The notes beneath the pieces were generated by a model, which saw only the letters and a list, made by a program, of their open reading frames with translations, made no database searches and had not been told where the DNA came from. Both the position numbers and the translations under genes were made by a program. 10,232 nucleotides of DNA from Paenibacillus sp. (GTDB lineage Bacteria; Bacillota; Bacilli; Paenibacillales; Paenibacillaceae). Of the stretch, positions 1 through 7,778 are shown in pieces. Each line of letters begins with the position of its first letter. Position 1 is the first letter of the stretch. The stretch is taken from NCBI GenBank assembly GCA_029256665.1, contig JAQSXN010000086.1, forward strand, positions 1-10,232, written 5' to 3'.

Positions 1-471
1 TTCATTATTCCGGCGCTGATCAGCGTATGGAACATGATCATATTCCGCACGTTCTTCAAGAGCTTGCCGGCCGGTCTCGAAGAGTCCGCCCAGATCGACG
101 GCTGCACCAACTGGGGCATCTTCTTCCGGATCGTGCTTCCGCTATCGGGTCCGGTTATCGCCACCTTGGCATTGTTCACGGCCGTCTCCCATTGGAACGA
201 CTGGTTTATGCCAAGCATCTACATCACCAACGAGAATCTTGTTCCGATCCAGACGATGCTTCGCCAAATTCTGAACGCCAACATCGTGACGGAGATGTCG
301 AACAACATCGATACCGCTTCCGCGGCCCGAATCGAAGGGATGCGGACCATCACGACCAAGTCGCTTACGATGGCGACGATGATGGTGGCCACGCTGCCGA
401 TCATCATGGTGTATCCGTTCGTTCAGAAGTATTTCGTCAAAGGCGTGCTGATCGGCTCGCTGAAAGAGTAG
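1..471 (+). CDS. Carbohydrate ABC transporter permease, LplC/YtcP type (5' end missing)
   Basis: This is the C-terminal 156 residues of an inner-membrane permease; the frame is open from the first base of the window, so the gene starts upstream. The binding-protein-dependent permease signature (EAA loop) is plain: EESAQIDGCTNWGIFFRIVL followed by PLSGP, the cytoplasmic loop that contacts the ATPase. Hydrophobic segments follow the loop (ATLALFTAVSHW) and lie near the C-terminus (MMVATLPIIMVYPFVQKYF). The ending, FVKGVLIGSLKE, is typical of the LplC/YtcP subfamily, which pairs with an LplB-type permease and an LplA-type lipoprotein; the other permease gene is presumably just upstream. The substrate is probably an oligosaccharide, but the sequence does not say which. 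No ATPase is encoded in the window; members of this family usually share an MsmX-like ATPase made elsewhere. Confidence 0.93.
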   Translation, partial: FIIPALISVWNMIIFRTFFKSLPAGLEESAQIDGCTNWGIFFRIVLPLSGPVIATLALFTAVSHWNDWFMPSIYITNENLVPIQTMLRQILNANIVTEMSNNIDTASAARIEGMRTITTKSLTMATMMVATLPIIMVYPFVQKYFVKGVLIGSLKE

Positions 472-485
472 TTCCCGAGATTGGT

Positions 486-514
486 TTGAGGCGTATCCGC
501 TTTGGACATATAAT
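486..514 (+). promoter_or_regulatory. Putative sigma-A promoter for the solute-binding protein gene
   Basis: TTGAGG (486-491) and a perfect TATAAT (509-514) are separated by 17 bp, in the 70-bp gap between the permease stop and the binding-protein start. The predicted start of transcription is near 521, giving a leader of about 20 nt. The purine-rich ribosome binding site GAGAGGGG (524-531) lies 10 nt before the ATG at 542. No terminator is visible between the two genes, so read-through from the permease is also likely. An extra promoter here would give more binding protein than permease, as is common for such operons. Confidence 0.55.
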
Positions 515-541
515 TGATAAGATGAGAGGGGTAGTACAAGC

Positions 542-2224
542 ATGAAGAAAGTAAAGAAACCGGCATTGCTTACCGTCACTGCTGTTCTCGCTCTCGCTAC
601 GGCGCTCGCGGGCTGCAGCGGCAACAACAACTCCGGCTCGAACAACGCGCCGTCGCCTACGGCAGCCGGCGAAGCCACGAAAGCGCCAGAGGGCGGCGAG
701 AACGCGTCAGGCGGCTGGGTATTCGGTTCCGAGCCGCTCGAGTTCAGCATGTATGGCCATTATAATTGGTACGACGTACCGGCATGGGACAGCACGGTCG
801 CGGGCAAGTGGCTAATCGAGAACAAACAGCTGAACGTCAAACCGGTATCCGCCGGCGGCAATCCGGAGCAGAAGCTCAGCACGATGATCGCGAGCAACGA
901 TCTGCCCGACGTGATGTGGATGGACCGCGGCGCGGACGTGGAGCGGCTTCGCCAAGCGGGCATGCTCGTGCCGTTCGACGACTACCTCGACAAATATCCG
1001 AACCTGAAAACGTGGATGGGCGACGACCTGAACCTGCTTCGCTCCGAAGACGGCAAGCTCTACCAGTTCCCGAACTGGTATACGGGCCGCCCGAACGGCA
1101 ACTCCGGTTACGTCATCAACAAAAAGATCTACGAGGAATTGGGCTCGCCTAAGCTGGAAACAACGGATGACCTGTATGCGTACCTGACGTCCGTCAAAGC
1201 GAAGTACGGCGACACGGTCGTGCCGTTCGAGCCGCATCTCGCAAAGGACATGCAAGGTCTCGGCGTATTGTATACGGCATTTGGAGAAAACGCGCTTTAT
1301 TCCTATCTGAACGAAGGCCTGCGCGCCGTGCCGCAAGGCGATACGCTGACATCCCTGTTCACGGATCCGGTGTTCCGCGAAGCTCAAAAATACATTTCCA
1401 AGCTGTACAGAGAGAAGCTGATCTCTCAAGACGCATTCACCCAAACGGTTGACCAGATCGACGAAAAGGTGATGCAAGGCCGCGTGGCGGTATACGCATC
1501 CTCCAGCCCGACGGTTATCGCGATGAACGCGCATAACGAGATGGTGAAACAAGATCCGAACTCCGGTTACTTCATGATCTGGCCGATCCACAAGGAAGGC
1601 CTGGACAAAAACAAAATCTTCCCCGGCACGTACACGGCGCTGGGCTGGAACGTCAACGTCATCACGAAGGCCGCGAAGGATCCGGAAAAAATCTTCGCGT
1701 TCCTCGACTGGTACACGGGTCCGGAAGGTCAATCCCTGTTGTTCTTCGGTCCGGAAGGAAAGAACTGGAAGGGCTTCGACGCGGACGGACATCCCGTCTT
1801 CACCGATACTTACGACGCGAACGAAGTGCTTGAGCTCCAGAAGGCGCACGACCCGATCATGTGGAACGGCAACACGGGCTACATCGATCCCGCGAAGATG
1901 AAATACGAGAGCAAGCTGCCGAAGGAACAGCAAAACTGGGCGGCTCGCTACCAAAGCGAAATTACGTGGCCGACGCAAGCAAACGCGACGGAGTTCATCA
2001 ACCTGAACCCCGAGCCGGACAGCGAGCTGGGCATCGTGAAGCAACGCGTCGACGATATCTTCACGCAAGCTTACGCGCAATCCGTCATGGCCAAGAGCGA
2101 CGAAGAAGTCGACAGCATCCTGGACAAAGCCGAGAAGGACGCGCAAGACGCGGGCTACGCGCAGCTTCTTGAATTCCGTACGGAAGGCTGGAAGAAAAAC
2201 AAAGAGATAATTGCCGGCCAATGA
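542..2224 (+). CDS. Extracellular solute-binding lipoprotein of a carbohydrate ABC transporter (LplA-like)
   Basis: A 560-residue lipoprotein that should capture sugar or oligosaccharide outside the membrane and hand it to the permease encoded just upstream. The N-terminus is a classic lipoprotein signal: MKKVKK, a hydrophobic stretch, then the lipobox LAGC with the acylated cysteine at residue 25. A flexible Ser/Asn/Gly/Pro/Glu-rich tether follows to about residue 57, then a family-1-type binding fold. Recognisable parts include PEQKLSTMIASNDLPDVMWM near residues 108-127 and DPEKIFAFLDWYTGPEGQSL near 380-400, common in long LplA-like proteins of Paenibacillus. The length fits that group. The ATG is set by GAGAGGGG 10 nt upstream. 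It lies between transporter and two-component genes, so it may also present ligand to the sensor kinase; that is inference. The substrate cannot be read from sequence. Confidence 0.93.
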   Translation: MKKVKKPALLTVTAVLALATALAGCSGNNNSGSNNAPSPTAAGEATKAPEGGENASGGWVFGSEPLEFSMYGHYNWYDVPAWDSTVAGKWLIENKQLNVKPVSAGGNPEQKLSTMIASNDLPDVMWMDRGADVERLRQAGMLVPFDDYLDKYPNLKTWMGDDLNLLRSEDGKLYQFPNWYTGRPNGNSGYVINKKIYEELGSPKLETTDDLYAYLTSVKAKYGDTVVPFEPHLAKDMQGLGVLYTAFGENALYSYLNEGLRAVPQGDTLTSLFTDPVFREAQKYISKLYREKLISQDAFTQTVDQIDEKVMQGRVAVYASSSPTVIAMNAHNEMVKQDPNSGYFMIWPIHKEGLDKNKIFPGTYTALGWNVNVITKAAKDPEKIFAFLDWYTGPEGQSLLFFGPEGKNWKGFDADGHPVFTDTYDANEVLELQKAHDPIMWNGNTGYIDPAKMKYESKLPKEQQNWAARYQSEITWPTQANATEFINLNPEPDSELGIVKQRVDDIFTQAYAQSVMAKSDEEVDSILDKAEKDAQDAGYAQLLEFRTEGWKKNKEIIAGQ

Positions 2225-2229
2225 TTTCA

Positions 2230-2257
2230 TTGAAATTGGACTGTTTGAACTTATAAT
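2230..2257 (+). promoter_or_regulatory. Putative sigma-A promoter for the two-component genes
   Basis: TTGAAA (2230-2235) and a perfect TATAAT (2252-2257) are spaced by 16 bp in an AT-rich stretch directly after the binding-protein stop codon. Transcription would begin near 2264, leaving a leader of about 75 nt before the GTG at 2341. The leader contains the perfect inverted repeat at 2279-2305. This would let regulator and kinase be made at a basal level independently of the transporter operon. Confidence 0.6.
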
Positions 2258-2274
2258 TAAATTGTGCATTCGCA

Positions 2275-2310
2275 GGGTAAGGGTATACTCTAAACGTATA
2301 CCCTTTTCCC
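2275..2310 (+). terminator. Perfect 10-bp inverted repeat between lipoprotein and regulator genes: terminator, attenuator or operator
   Basis: AAGGGTATAC (2279-2288) and GTATACCCTT (2296-2305) are exact inverted copies around a 7-nt loop. GGG at 2275-2277 can add pairs with CCC at 2308-2310 across a small internal loop. Only four T residues (2304-2307) follow the stem, so it is a weak match to an intrinsic terminator for the upstream gene. It starts about 15 bp after the predicted start site of the 2230-2257 promoter, so it could equally attenuate that transcript or bind a dimeric regulator as DNA (arm centres 17 bp apart). The inverted repeat is certain; its role is not. Confidence 0.5.
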
Positions 2311-2340
2311 TGTGGAATGAAAGAGTAGGAGCTGAATGCC

Positions 2341-3909
2341 GTGTACAAAGTGTTGCTCGTCGACGACGAAATCTTGGATCTGAAGGGCATGCAGGCGTTC
2401 ATTCCTTGGAAGGACCTCGGGATGCAGGTTGTCCATGCCGTGACCAGCGGCTTCGCGGCGGCCGAAATCATCGAGAGGGAGCCGATCGACATTCTCGTGA
2501 CGGATGTCCGAATGCCCAATATGTCCGGGCTGGAGCTGGCGCGCAAGGCGCTCGACAAGCTTGAGAATATCAAAATCATTTTCGTAAGCGGATACCAGGA
2601 CTTCAACTACGTCAAACAAGCGATGGCGCTTAACGCCTGCAGCTATGTGGTAAAGCCGATGGATGATAACGAATTGATCGAATCTTTGCAGAAGCTGAGC
2701 GAGGAGCTTGGCGCCGAACGGCAGAAGGCGGAGACCGAGCAGTTCTACAAGGGGATGATCCCCATCGTCCGCAACGAGCATCTGCTCCAGCTGCTGGAAG
2801 GCTCGCTCGATGATGGCGCCATGCAGGCGTTGCAGCGCGAGTACGAGCTGGACCGGTTGAACTGGCCCGTCCGCGTCGTCGTCGTGGAGCGCGACGAATG
2901 GATGCTGAAGCGGGGAAGCGAAGACGCGGAAGCGGAGTCGGACTGGTCCGGGCAGTTCGTGCATGCCGTCTCTCAAGCATGCGGACGGCTGCGGATCGAC
3001 CACGTCTGCAAGCTGGGCGGCAACCGCGTCGGCTTGATACTGGGCAAGGATAAATCGCCGGAACAGCTGAGGGATGCGCTAACGCAAGAGCAGTTCGGCT
3101 CGCCGTTCACCTTTACGATCGGGGCGGGGGAAGCCGTCGACATGCCGCGCGCGTTGAAGGAGTCTTACCGGCATGCGTTGCTGGCGCTGGACTATAAGGT
3201 GTTTATCGGAAAAGGCCGCATCATCCGGCACGAGGAATTGCAGCAGACCCAGGTGAAGGACGTACAAAATCTGGACATCCAATTGGACGCGCTCTTCGAG
3301 GCGATGACCGAATATAATTTGGTCCAGGTGCACGACGAGTTGGGGTTGTTGTACGGACTCGCCAATAATCTTCGTTCCAAATATACGATTCAAAATTTCA
3401 CCGTCTTTCTCATCATGAGGCTGGACGCCCATCTGCAGAAAATCAATGAGGACTTATTCCAGATGTTGAATCTGGATCTTGGAAGCTTGGACGACCTGCT
3501 GCGGTACGAGACGATGGACGAAATCCACTCTTGGCTGCGCTACCGAATCTATGAGCTGTCCGAGCTGCTGCAGAACAAGAAGCAGAAGAAGAACTGGAAG
3601 CTCGCGCATGATATCGCGGCCGACGTAAAGCAGCGTCTGCACGAGAATATTACGCTTAAGGACGTGGCGGAGAAATATTCGTTTTCTCCCAACTATTTGG
3701 GCCACATCTTCAAGGAAGAAATGAACACGAACTTTAGCGATTACGTGGCCACGCTCCGGATGGAGAAGGCCGGCGAGCTGCTCGCGGGCACGAACTTGAA
3801 AGTATATGAAATCGCCAATTTGATCGGTTATCGCTACCTGCCGTATTTCAGCCGCCAGTTCAAGGATTATCACGGCATGACGCCGCTGGAATACAGGAGA
3901 AAGACATGA
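2341..3909 (+). CDS. Response regulator with AraC-type DNA-binding domain (YesN family)
   Basis: A 522-residue cytoplasmic transcription activator, partner of the kinase encoded next. The receiver domain covers residues 1-120: acidic pair D8-D9 (VLLVDDE), phospho-acceptor D55 (LVTDVRMPNMSG), S83 (FVSGY) and K105 (VVKP). A middle region of about 300 residues with no motif I can name follows, as is usual for YesN proteins. The C-terminal hundred residues hold two helix-turn-helix units: ITLKDVAEKYSFSPNYLGHI and VYEIANLIGYRYLPYFSRQF, ending with the family's PLEYRR. The start is a GTG with AGGAG (2327-2331) 9 nt upstream; the ATG at 2336 is out of frame. Its likely target is the neighbouring transporter operon, as in related systems; this is inferred from position only. 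Confidence 0.93.
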   Translation: MYKVLLVDDEILDLKGMQAFIPWKDLGMQVVHAVTSGFAAAEIIEREPIDILVTDVRMPNMSGLELARKALDKLENIKIIFVSGYQDFNYVKQAMALNACSYVVKPMDDNELIESLQKLSEELGAERQKAETEQFYKGMIPIVRNEHLLQLLEGSLDDGAMQALQREYELDRLNWPVRVVVVERDEWMLKRGSEDAEAESDWSGQFVHAVSQACGRLRIDHVCKLGGNRVGLILGKDKSPEQLRDALTQEQFGSPFTFTIGAGEAVDMPRALKESYRHALLALDYKVFIGKGRIIRHEELQQTQVKDVQNLDIQLDALFEAMTEYNLVQVHDELGLLYGLANNLRSKYTIQNFTVFLIMRLDAHLQKINEDLFQMLNLDLGSLDDLLRYETMDEIHSWLRYRIYELSELLQNKKQKKNWKLAHDIAADVKQRLHENITLKDVAEKYSFSPNYLGHIFKEEMNTNFSDYVATLRMEKAGELLAGTNLKVYEIANLIGYRYLPYFSRQFKDYHGMTPLEYRRKT

Positions 3910-5672
3910 AGATATTCAAACGGTACAAGTATTTGCCGTTCGGCTACAAGCTGATGCTCTCTTATTGTTTGTTCATCGTCATACCGGTGGTCGTCATCGG
4001 TTATTTCGCCAACTCCATCTACATCAATTCGATCCGGGAGCAGATCAAGAGCAGCGTCAACGGAACGCTCAGTCAAATCAGCGATAATGTATCCTACAAG
4101 ATAGACGATATGATTCGCGTCTCGGAATTTCTATATTACGACAATACCTTGGCCAGGCATTTGCGCAACTACGAGAAGGGCTGGGTAGCGTACGAGGCGA
4201 CGGTGGATCTGCTGCTTCCCAAATTCGAGACGTACAAGCAGGCGCCGAGCATCAAGATGTGGCAGTCTATTTATATTAAAAATCGGGAGTTCCCCGAAAT
4301 CTATCTAAATCACAAAGGCAAAGACCCGCTTGCGGGAGGCATGAGCAGATACGACGTATACCATTTGTCGAGGATCGAGGACAAGAGCTGGTATGCCGAC
4401 TTTCCGGAGGAAGTATACGGGCAGACGATGCAGTGGCGCCAAATCGAGGACGATACCGAATACGGACGCATCTCGCTGCTAAGGCGGATGGTCGACGTCC
4501 ATGTCGTCAGCAATATTCAAGAGATCGGCTTTCTGCGCCAAAGCGTCTATTTGTCGGAGCTGTTCCAAACGGTCGATTTTACGAAAATCGGCAACGAAGC
4601 GGCGATCTACATCAAGGACGATGCCGGCCGCGTCATGCTGACATCCGGAAATTCGGAGCTGCAGTACGGAGACGCATGGAGCGAAGAGGCGTTCGGCGAG
4701 AATCTGGTCATCACCAAAGTCGTCCCTAAGCTGAACTGGAGCGTATCAGCCGTCATTCCGAACGAAACGTTCGAGTCCAAGATTAACGAAATCAGGCTGC
4801 TGACCTTCTACATTTGCCTCGTGTTCACGATCGTCTATTTTGTGTCCGGAGCGCTGCTATCCAACTACTTCTCCAGAAAGGTTGGCAAAATCGTATCCGT
4901 GCTCGATTCGTTCCAGGAGGGCAGCTTCCATAAGCGGATCAACTTCAAGGGCAACGACGAATTCAGCCAAATTTCCCGGGCGCTTAACGAGATGGGCCAA
5001 AATATCGGCGAGCTGATCCACAAAGTGTACGTGGCCGATCTGGACAAGAAGGAGGCGGAGCTGGACATGCTGCAGGCGCAGATTAATCCGCACTTCCTGT
5101 ACAATACATTGTCCTCGATCAACCGGCTGGCGAAGTTCGGCGAGCTGGAGAAGCTGCAGCGGATGGTGATGGATCTGGCCAAGTTCTACCGGCTGTCGCT
5201 GAACGAGGGCCGCATCCTGCTGCCGGTCCGGGAGGAGCTGGAGCAAGCACGCGCGTATATTAACATTCAGAAGATCAAATACGAGGAGCGGATGGGAGTC
5301 AGCTTCGATATCGATCCGGAGATCATGAACTACGGCACGATCAAGCTGATCATTCAGCCGTTTATCGAGAACGTGCTGGAGCATGCCTGGTGCGCGGACC
5401 GCATTCATATCCGCATCGTCGGCGAGCTGGAGGACGAGCGGACGGTGTTGTTCAAGGTCATCGATGACGGCCTCGGCATCAGCCGCGAGCTGTTGGAGCA
5501 AATGAACGATCCAGAGGAAAGCACGAGCATCGGCTACGGCATCCGCAACGTCAACCAGCGCATCAAGCTGTACTACGGCGCGGCGTATGGCGTCAACATC
5601 TTCAGCCGCCTCGGCATCGGCACGACCGTCTGTATCCGCATCCCGGCGGAAACGCTGGGGGAGACGGAATAG
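3906..5672 (+). CDS. Sensor histidine kinase, YesM family
   Basis: A 588-residue membrane kinase that should phosphorylate D55 of the regulator encoded just upstream. Its ATG overlaps the regulator's stop (ATGA, 3906-3909), with AGGAG (3895-3899) 6 nt before it, so the two are translationally coupled. Membrane segment 1 is about residues 15-36 and segment 2 about 298-318; the roughly 260 residues between them form the outside sensing domain. A HAMP-like linker follows (about 320-375). The His-kinase box AQINPHFLYNTLSSI carries the phospho-acceptor His396. The ATPase domain shows the N box IIQPFIENVLEHAW (Asn489), the G1 box VIDDGLGI (from residue 518) and GYGIRNVNQRI (543-553). The N box ends in HAW where relatives usually have His-Gly. 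No cytosolic sensor domain is seen. The signal is probably a carbohydrate, by context. Confidence 0.94.
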   Translation: MKIFKRYKYLPFGYKLMLSYCLFIVIPVVVIGYFANSIYINSIREQIKSSVNGTLSQISDNVSYKIDDMIRVSEFLYYDNTLARHLRNYEKGWVAYEATVDLLLPKFETYKQAPSIKMWQSIYIKNREFPEIYLNHKGKDPLAGGMSRYDVYHLSRIEDKSWYADFPEEVYGQTMQWRQIEDDTEYGRISLLRRMVDVHVVSNIQEIGFLRQSVYLSELFQTVDFTKIGNEAAIYIKDDAGRVMLTSGNSELQYGDAWSEEAFGENLVITKVVPKLNWSVSAVIPNETFESKINEIRLLTFYICLVFTIVYFVSGALLSNYFSRKVGKIVSVLDSFQEGSFHKRINFKGNDEFSQISRALNEMGQNIGELIHKVYVADLDKKEAELDMLQAQINPHFLYNTLSSINRLAKFGELEKLQRMVMDLAKFYRLSLNEGRILLPVREELEQARAYINIQKIKYEERMGVSFDIDPEIMNYGTIKLIIQPFIENVLEHAWCADRIHIRIVGELEDERTVLFKVIDDGLGISRELLEQMNDPEESTSIGYGIRNVNQRIKLYYGAAYGVNIFSRLGIGTTVCIRIPAETLGETE

Positions 5673-5691
5673 GGGGAGGGCGACGAAAGAG

Positions 5692-5729
5692 GAGCGAGAC
5701 CAACAAGGACTTGGTCGCCGCAACCGCTC
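5692..5729 (+). terminator. Possible stem-loop after the kinase gene, without a T tract
   Basis: GACCAA (5698-5703) pairs with TTGGTC (5711-5716) around a 7-nt loop, and outer GAGCG (5692-5696) can pair with CGCTC (5725-5729) across an uneven internal loop. It begins 20 bp after the kinase stop codon, where a terminator is expected, but no run of T follows. It is a weak candidate; the larger palindrome at 5760-5942 may do the job instead. Confidence 0.25.
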
Positions 5730-5759
5730 GTGCCGTTAGAGTCCCGCCGCTGCGAATTC

Positions 5760-5942
5760 TAACGGACATGCGAGGCGTTTAGCGGCCGATTTCCGCCATA
5801 TTAGAATTATAACGGACACAGGAGCCTCTAATTGGCGAATTCGTAGCCCCATCAGCCGCGATTTTCGCAAATAGGGTTATCTGTGTCCGTTACGTTTGGG
5901 AAAGCGCCGATTCCAACAAGATAGCGCCTCTGGTGGCCGTTA
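5760..5942. repeat. Nested palindromic intergenic repeat made of TAACGGACA-type units, 50-bp spacing
   Basis: Four related units are visible. Two lie on the plus strand starting at 5760 and 5810, two on the minus strand starting at 5892 and 5942 (reading leftwards). Each begins TAACGG. The starts are exactly 50 bp apart within each pair, and both the inner and the outer pair are symmetric about base 5851. The inner pair has a perfect 12-bp match, TAACGGACACAG (5810-5821) with its complement at 5881-5892, and similarity continues inwards (ATTGGCGAA against ATTTGCGAA). The outer pair agrees at 15 of 20 positions (5760-5779 against 5923-5942). The plus-strand units share GAATTnTAACGGACA. A further relic, CCGTTAGA at 5733-5740, mirrors TCTAACGG at 5758-5765. 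The rest of the 5673-5966 gap holds no convincing gene. It lies between convergent genes, so it could end transcription both ways; I believe similar units occur between genes in Paenibacillus, from memory only. Confidence 0.75.
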
Positions 5943-5966
5943 GTGCGCGATCATTTAAATAGGCAC

Positions 5967-7727
5967 TTAACTGTCAGGTATTATGGTCGCTTTGCGAATT
6001 TCCGGAAAGCGACTTTCGACATACTGACGAACATCCGTCGCATCGTCAAGGTTCAAGACCGCCTCGGCGGCCTGTCGCAGATCGTACTTGTCCCATCGCT
6101 CCGACTGAAGACTTAGTTGCCGCCCGACGGACGATAACGCATCGTTGCTTACGCTAAACGCATCCAAGCCCATCCCGAGCAGCAAGGGAAAGGCCGCCAT
6201 CTCGCCCGCCATCTCCCCACACATGCTTACCTTTATGTTCCCGTCATGCGCGGAGCGGATGACGCGGTGAATCAAGCGAAGCACCGCCGGCTGCAGCGGA
6301 TCGTGCAATTCTTCGAGGGAAGGGGAGTTCCGACTGGCCGCCATCGTGTACTGGATGAGATCGTTGGTGCCGATGCTGAAGAAGTCCGCTTCCTGCGCCA
6401 GCCGGTCCGCTATCATAGCGGCGGAAGGCACCTCGATCATGATTCCCGTCTCGACGTTGCGGTTAAACGCGATGCCGGATCGTGCAAGCGCAGCTTTCGT
6501 TTCCTCCACAACGGCTTTCGTCCGTCTCCATTCGCCGAGCGTGGAGATCATCGGGAAAAGCAGCTTGATATTGCCGTAAGCGCTTGCTCGGAGCAAGGCG
6601 CGCAATTGCGCGCGAAGCAAATCCGGACGCTTCAGAGAAATTCGCATGCCGCGATTGCCGAGAAAGGGATTGTCCTCTTCCTCCATCCTTAACAAGGCGA
6701 GCGGCTTGTCCCCACCCACATCCATGGTGCGTATAACAATGGGCGTTTCGGCGTCAAAAGCGGAGATAATGGCGCGATACGTCTCAAACTGTTCGTCCTC
6801 CGATGGGAAATCATCCCTGCCCAAAAATAAAAATTCAGTACGGAACAAGCCGACGCCGTCGGCTCCGCGACTCTGCGCGGTTACCGCCTCGGATACCGAA
6901 CTGATGTTGGACATGAGCAGCGGTCTGCCTTCTCTCATGGTTCGCAGAGGCATGCGGAGAGGGACCCCGGATTGCAGAACGTACGCTTCCGATTGGGTTT
7001 GTTCGAACTCTTCAAGCAATCCTTCAGCCGGATCGACGGTTACCGTGCCGCTTGTTCCGTTGAGCAGCACCAGCTGCCCGTCGCGGATATCTTGCAAGCT
7101 TTGGCCAATGCCGACCACGGCCGGTATGCCGATGGATCGAGCGATAATGGCGAAGTGGGAGGTGGCGCTTCCTCTAACGACGGCTACTCCCGCGATCGTT
7201 TGGGGATTAAGCAGCACGGCCTCGGAGGGCGATAAATTGTCGCAGATGAGCACCAGACTTTCCACACCCTCAATTCCTTCCAGAACGCCTTTCTCGCCCC
7301 TCAGGACGCGGATGATCCGATGAACGACATCTTCGATATCCAAGGCGCGCTCCCTGAAGGAAGCGGGATCAAGAAGTCGCAAAGCATGCAGCACCTCCGC
7401 CATGGCTTCCTCAAGCGCCGTTTGGGAGCTATACCGCAAGCGCGATATTTTGTCGCGGGCTTTCCCGACCAGCTCCCGGTCCCTGAGCAAAAATAATTGA
7501 ATCTCTATAATTTCAGCTTCTTCCATGCGGCCTTCCGCAAGGAGAGATTGCTGGATAAACGCCAAAGCAAGGCCGGATTGGTCGACTGCCGCGTCGAACC
7601 GATTTAACTCGGCGGCGACGTGCGGCGGCGCGATCGTTCGCGTATCGCGCTGCGGCGACGATGCCGGTATTTGCAGCGCGCGACCCCAAGCGACACCGGC
7701 GGAAGCCGGTATTCCTTTCAACTGCAT
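5967..7727 (-). CDS. ptsI: Phosphoenolpyruvate-protein phosphotransferase (PTS Enzyme I)
   Basis: Enzyme I, the cytoplasmic protein that takes phosphate from PEP and passes it to HPr. From the chosen ATG it has 586 residues, close to the usual 570-575. The N-terminus MQLKGIPASAGVAWG is typical. The phospho-histidine motif GSATSHFAIIARSIGIPAVV puts the active His at residue 191 (E. coli 189). The PEP-binding barrel shows GVGLFRTEFLFLGR (291-304), IRTMDVGGDKP (332-342), GNRGMRISL (357-365), SIGTNDLIQYTMAASR (451-466) and MCGEMAGE with the catalytic Cys503. Where many Enzymes I have Asp-Arg, this one has Ser465-Arg466. The ATG at 7727 is preferred because GGGAGG lies 9 nt before it; a TTG at 7775 would add 16 residues with no family match. 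It is the last gene of the operon, 51 nt after ptsH. Given its place, it may be dedicated to this operon or be the general Enzyme I; the window cannot tell. Confidence 0.95.
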   Translation of the reverse strand: MQLKGIPASAGVAWGRALQIPASSPQRDTRTIAPPHVAAELNRFDAAVDQSGLALAFIQQSLLAEGRMEEAEIIEIQLFLLRDRELVGKARDKISRLRYSSQTALEEAMAEVLHALRLLDPASFRERALDIEDVVHRIIRVLRGEKGVLEGIEGVESLVLICDNLSPSEAVLLNPQTIAGVAVVRGSATSHFAIIARSIGIPAVVGIGQSLQDIRDGQLVLLNGTSGTVTVDPAEGLLEEFEQTQSEAYVLQSGVPLRMPLRTMREGRPLLMSNISSVSEAVTAQSRGADGVGLFRTEFLFLGRDDFPSEDEQFETYRAIISAFDAETPIVIRTMDVGGDKPLALLRMEEEDNPFLGNRGMRISLKRPDLLRAQLRALLRASAYGNIKLLFPMISTLGEWRRTKAVVEETKAALARSGIAFNRNVETGIMIEVPSAAMIADRLAQEADFFSIGTNDLIQYTMAASRNSPSLEELHDPLQPAVLRLIHRVIRSAHDGNIKVSMCGEMAGEMAAFPLLLGMGLDAFSVSNDALSSVGRQLSLQSERWDKYDLRQAAEAVLNLDDATDVRQYVESRFPEIRKATIIPDS

Positions 7728-7736
7728 AAGCCAATG

Positions 7737-7742
7737 CCTCCC
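7737..7742 (-). promoter_or_regulatory. Ribosome binding site that fixes the ptsI start
   Basis: GGGAGG on the minus strand, 9 nt before the ATG at 7727. It supports the shorter Enzyme I beginning MQLKGIP rather than the TTG-initiated extension from 7775. Confidence 0.8.
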
Positions 7743-7778
7743 AGTGATGAATGATGAACGGACTGCTAGAAGCAAAGC

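Noticed and set aside
27..545. 172-codon plus-strand frame overlapping the permease
   Set aside because: Out of frame with the EAA-loop permease; its product is rich in His, Arg and Asp with no membrane segments.
812..2269. Long open frame on the minus strand opposite the binding-protein gene (485 codons)
   Set aside because: Its product is Arg/Val/Leu/His-rich with no family motif, and it lies opposite a lipoprotein gene with clear signal and lipobox. It is a mirror of GC-rich codon use.
4857..5723. 288-codon open frame on the minus strand opposite the kinase
   Set aside because: Composition (Arg, Asp, Ala, Val, Gln, Leu) and lack of motifs show an antisense shadow; the plus strand encodes intact His-kinase and ATPase boxes.
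5897..5915. Catabolite-responsive (cre)-like sequence TGGGAAAGCGCCGATTCCA
   Set aside because: It only partly fits the cre consensus and lies beyond the ends of two convergent genes, inside the repeat, where no promoter is expected.
5733..5942. CRISPR array
   Set aside because: Units are diverged, change orientation and are few; the layout is a palindrome, not identical direct repeats with unique spacers.
5967..7775. Longer Enzyme I starting with TTG at 7775
   Set aside because: The extra 16 residues match nothing in the family, whereas the ATG at 7727 has GGGAGG at 9 nt.
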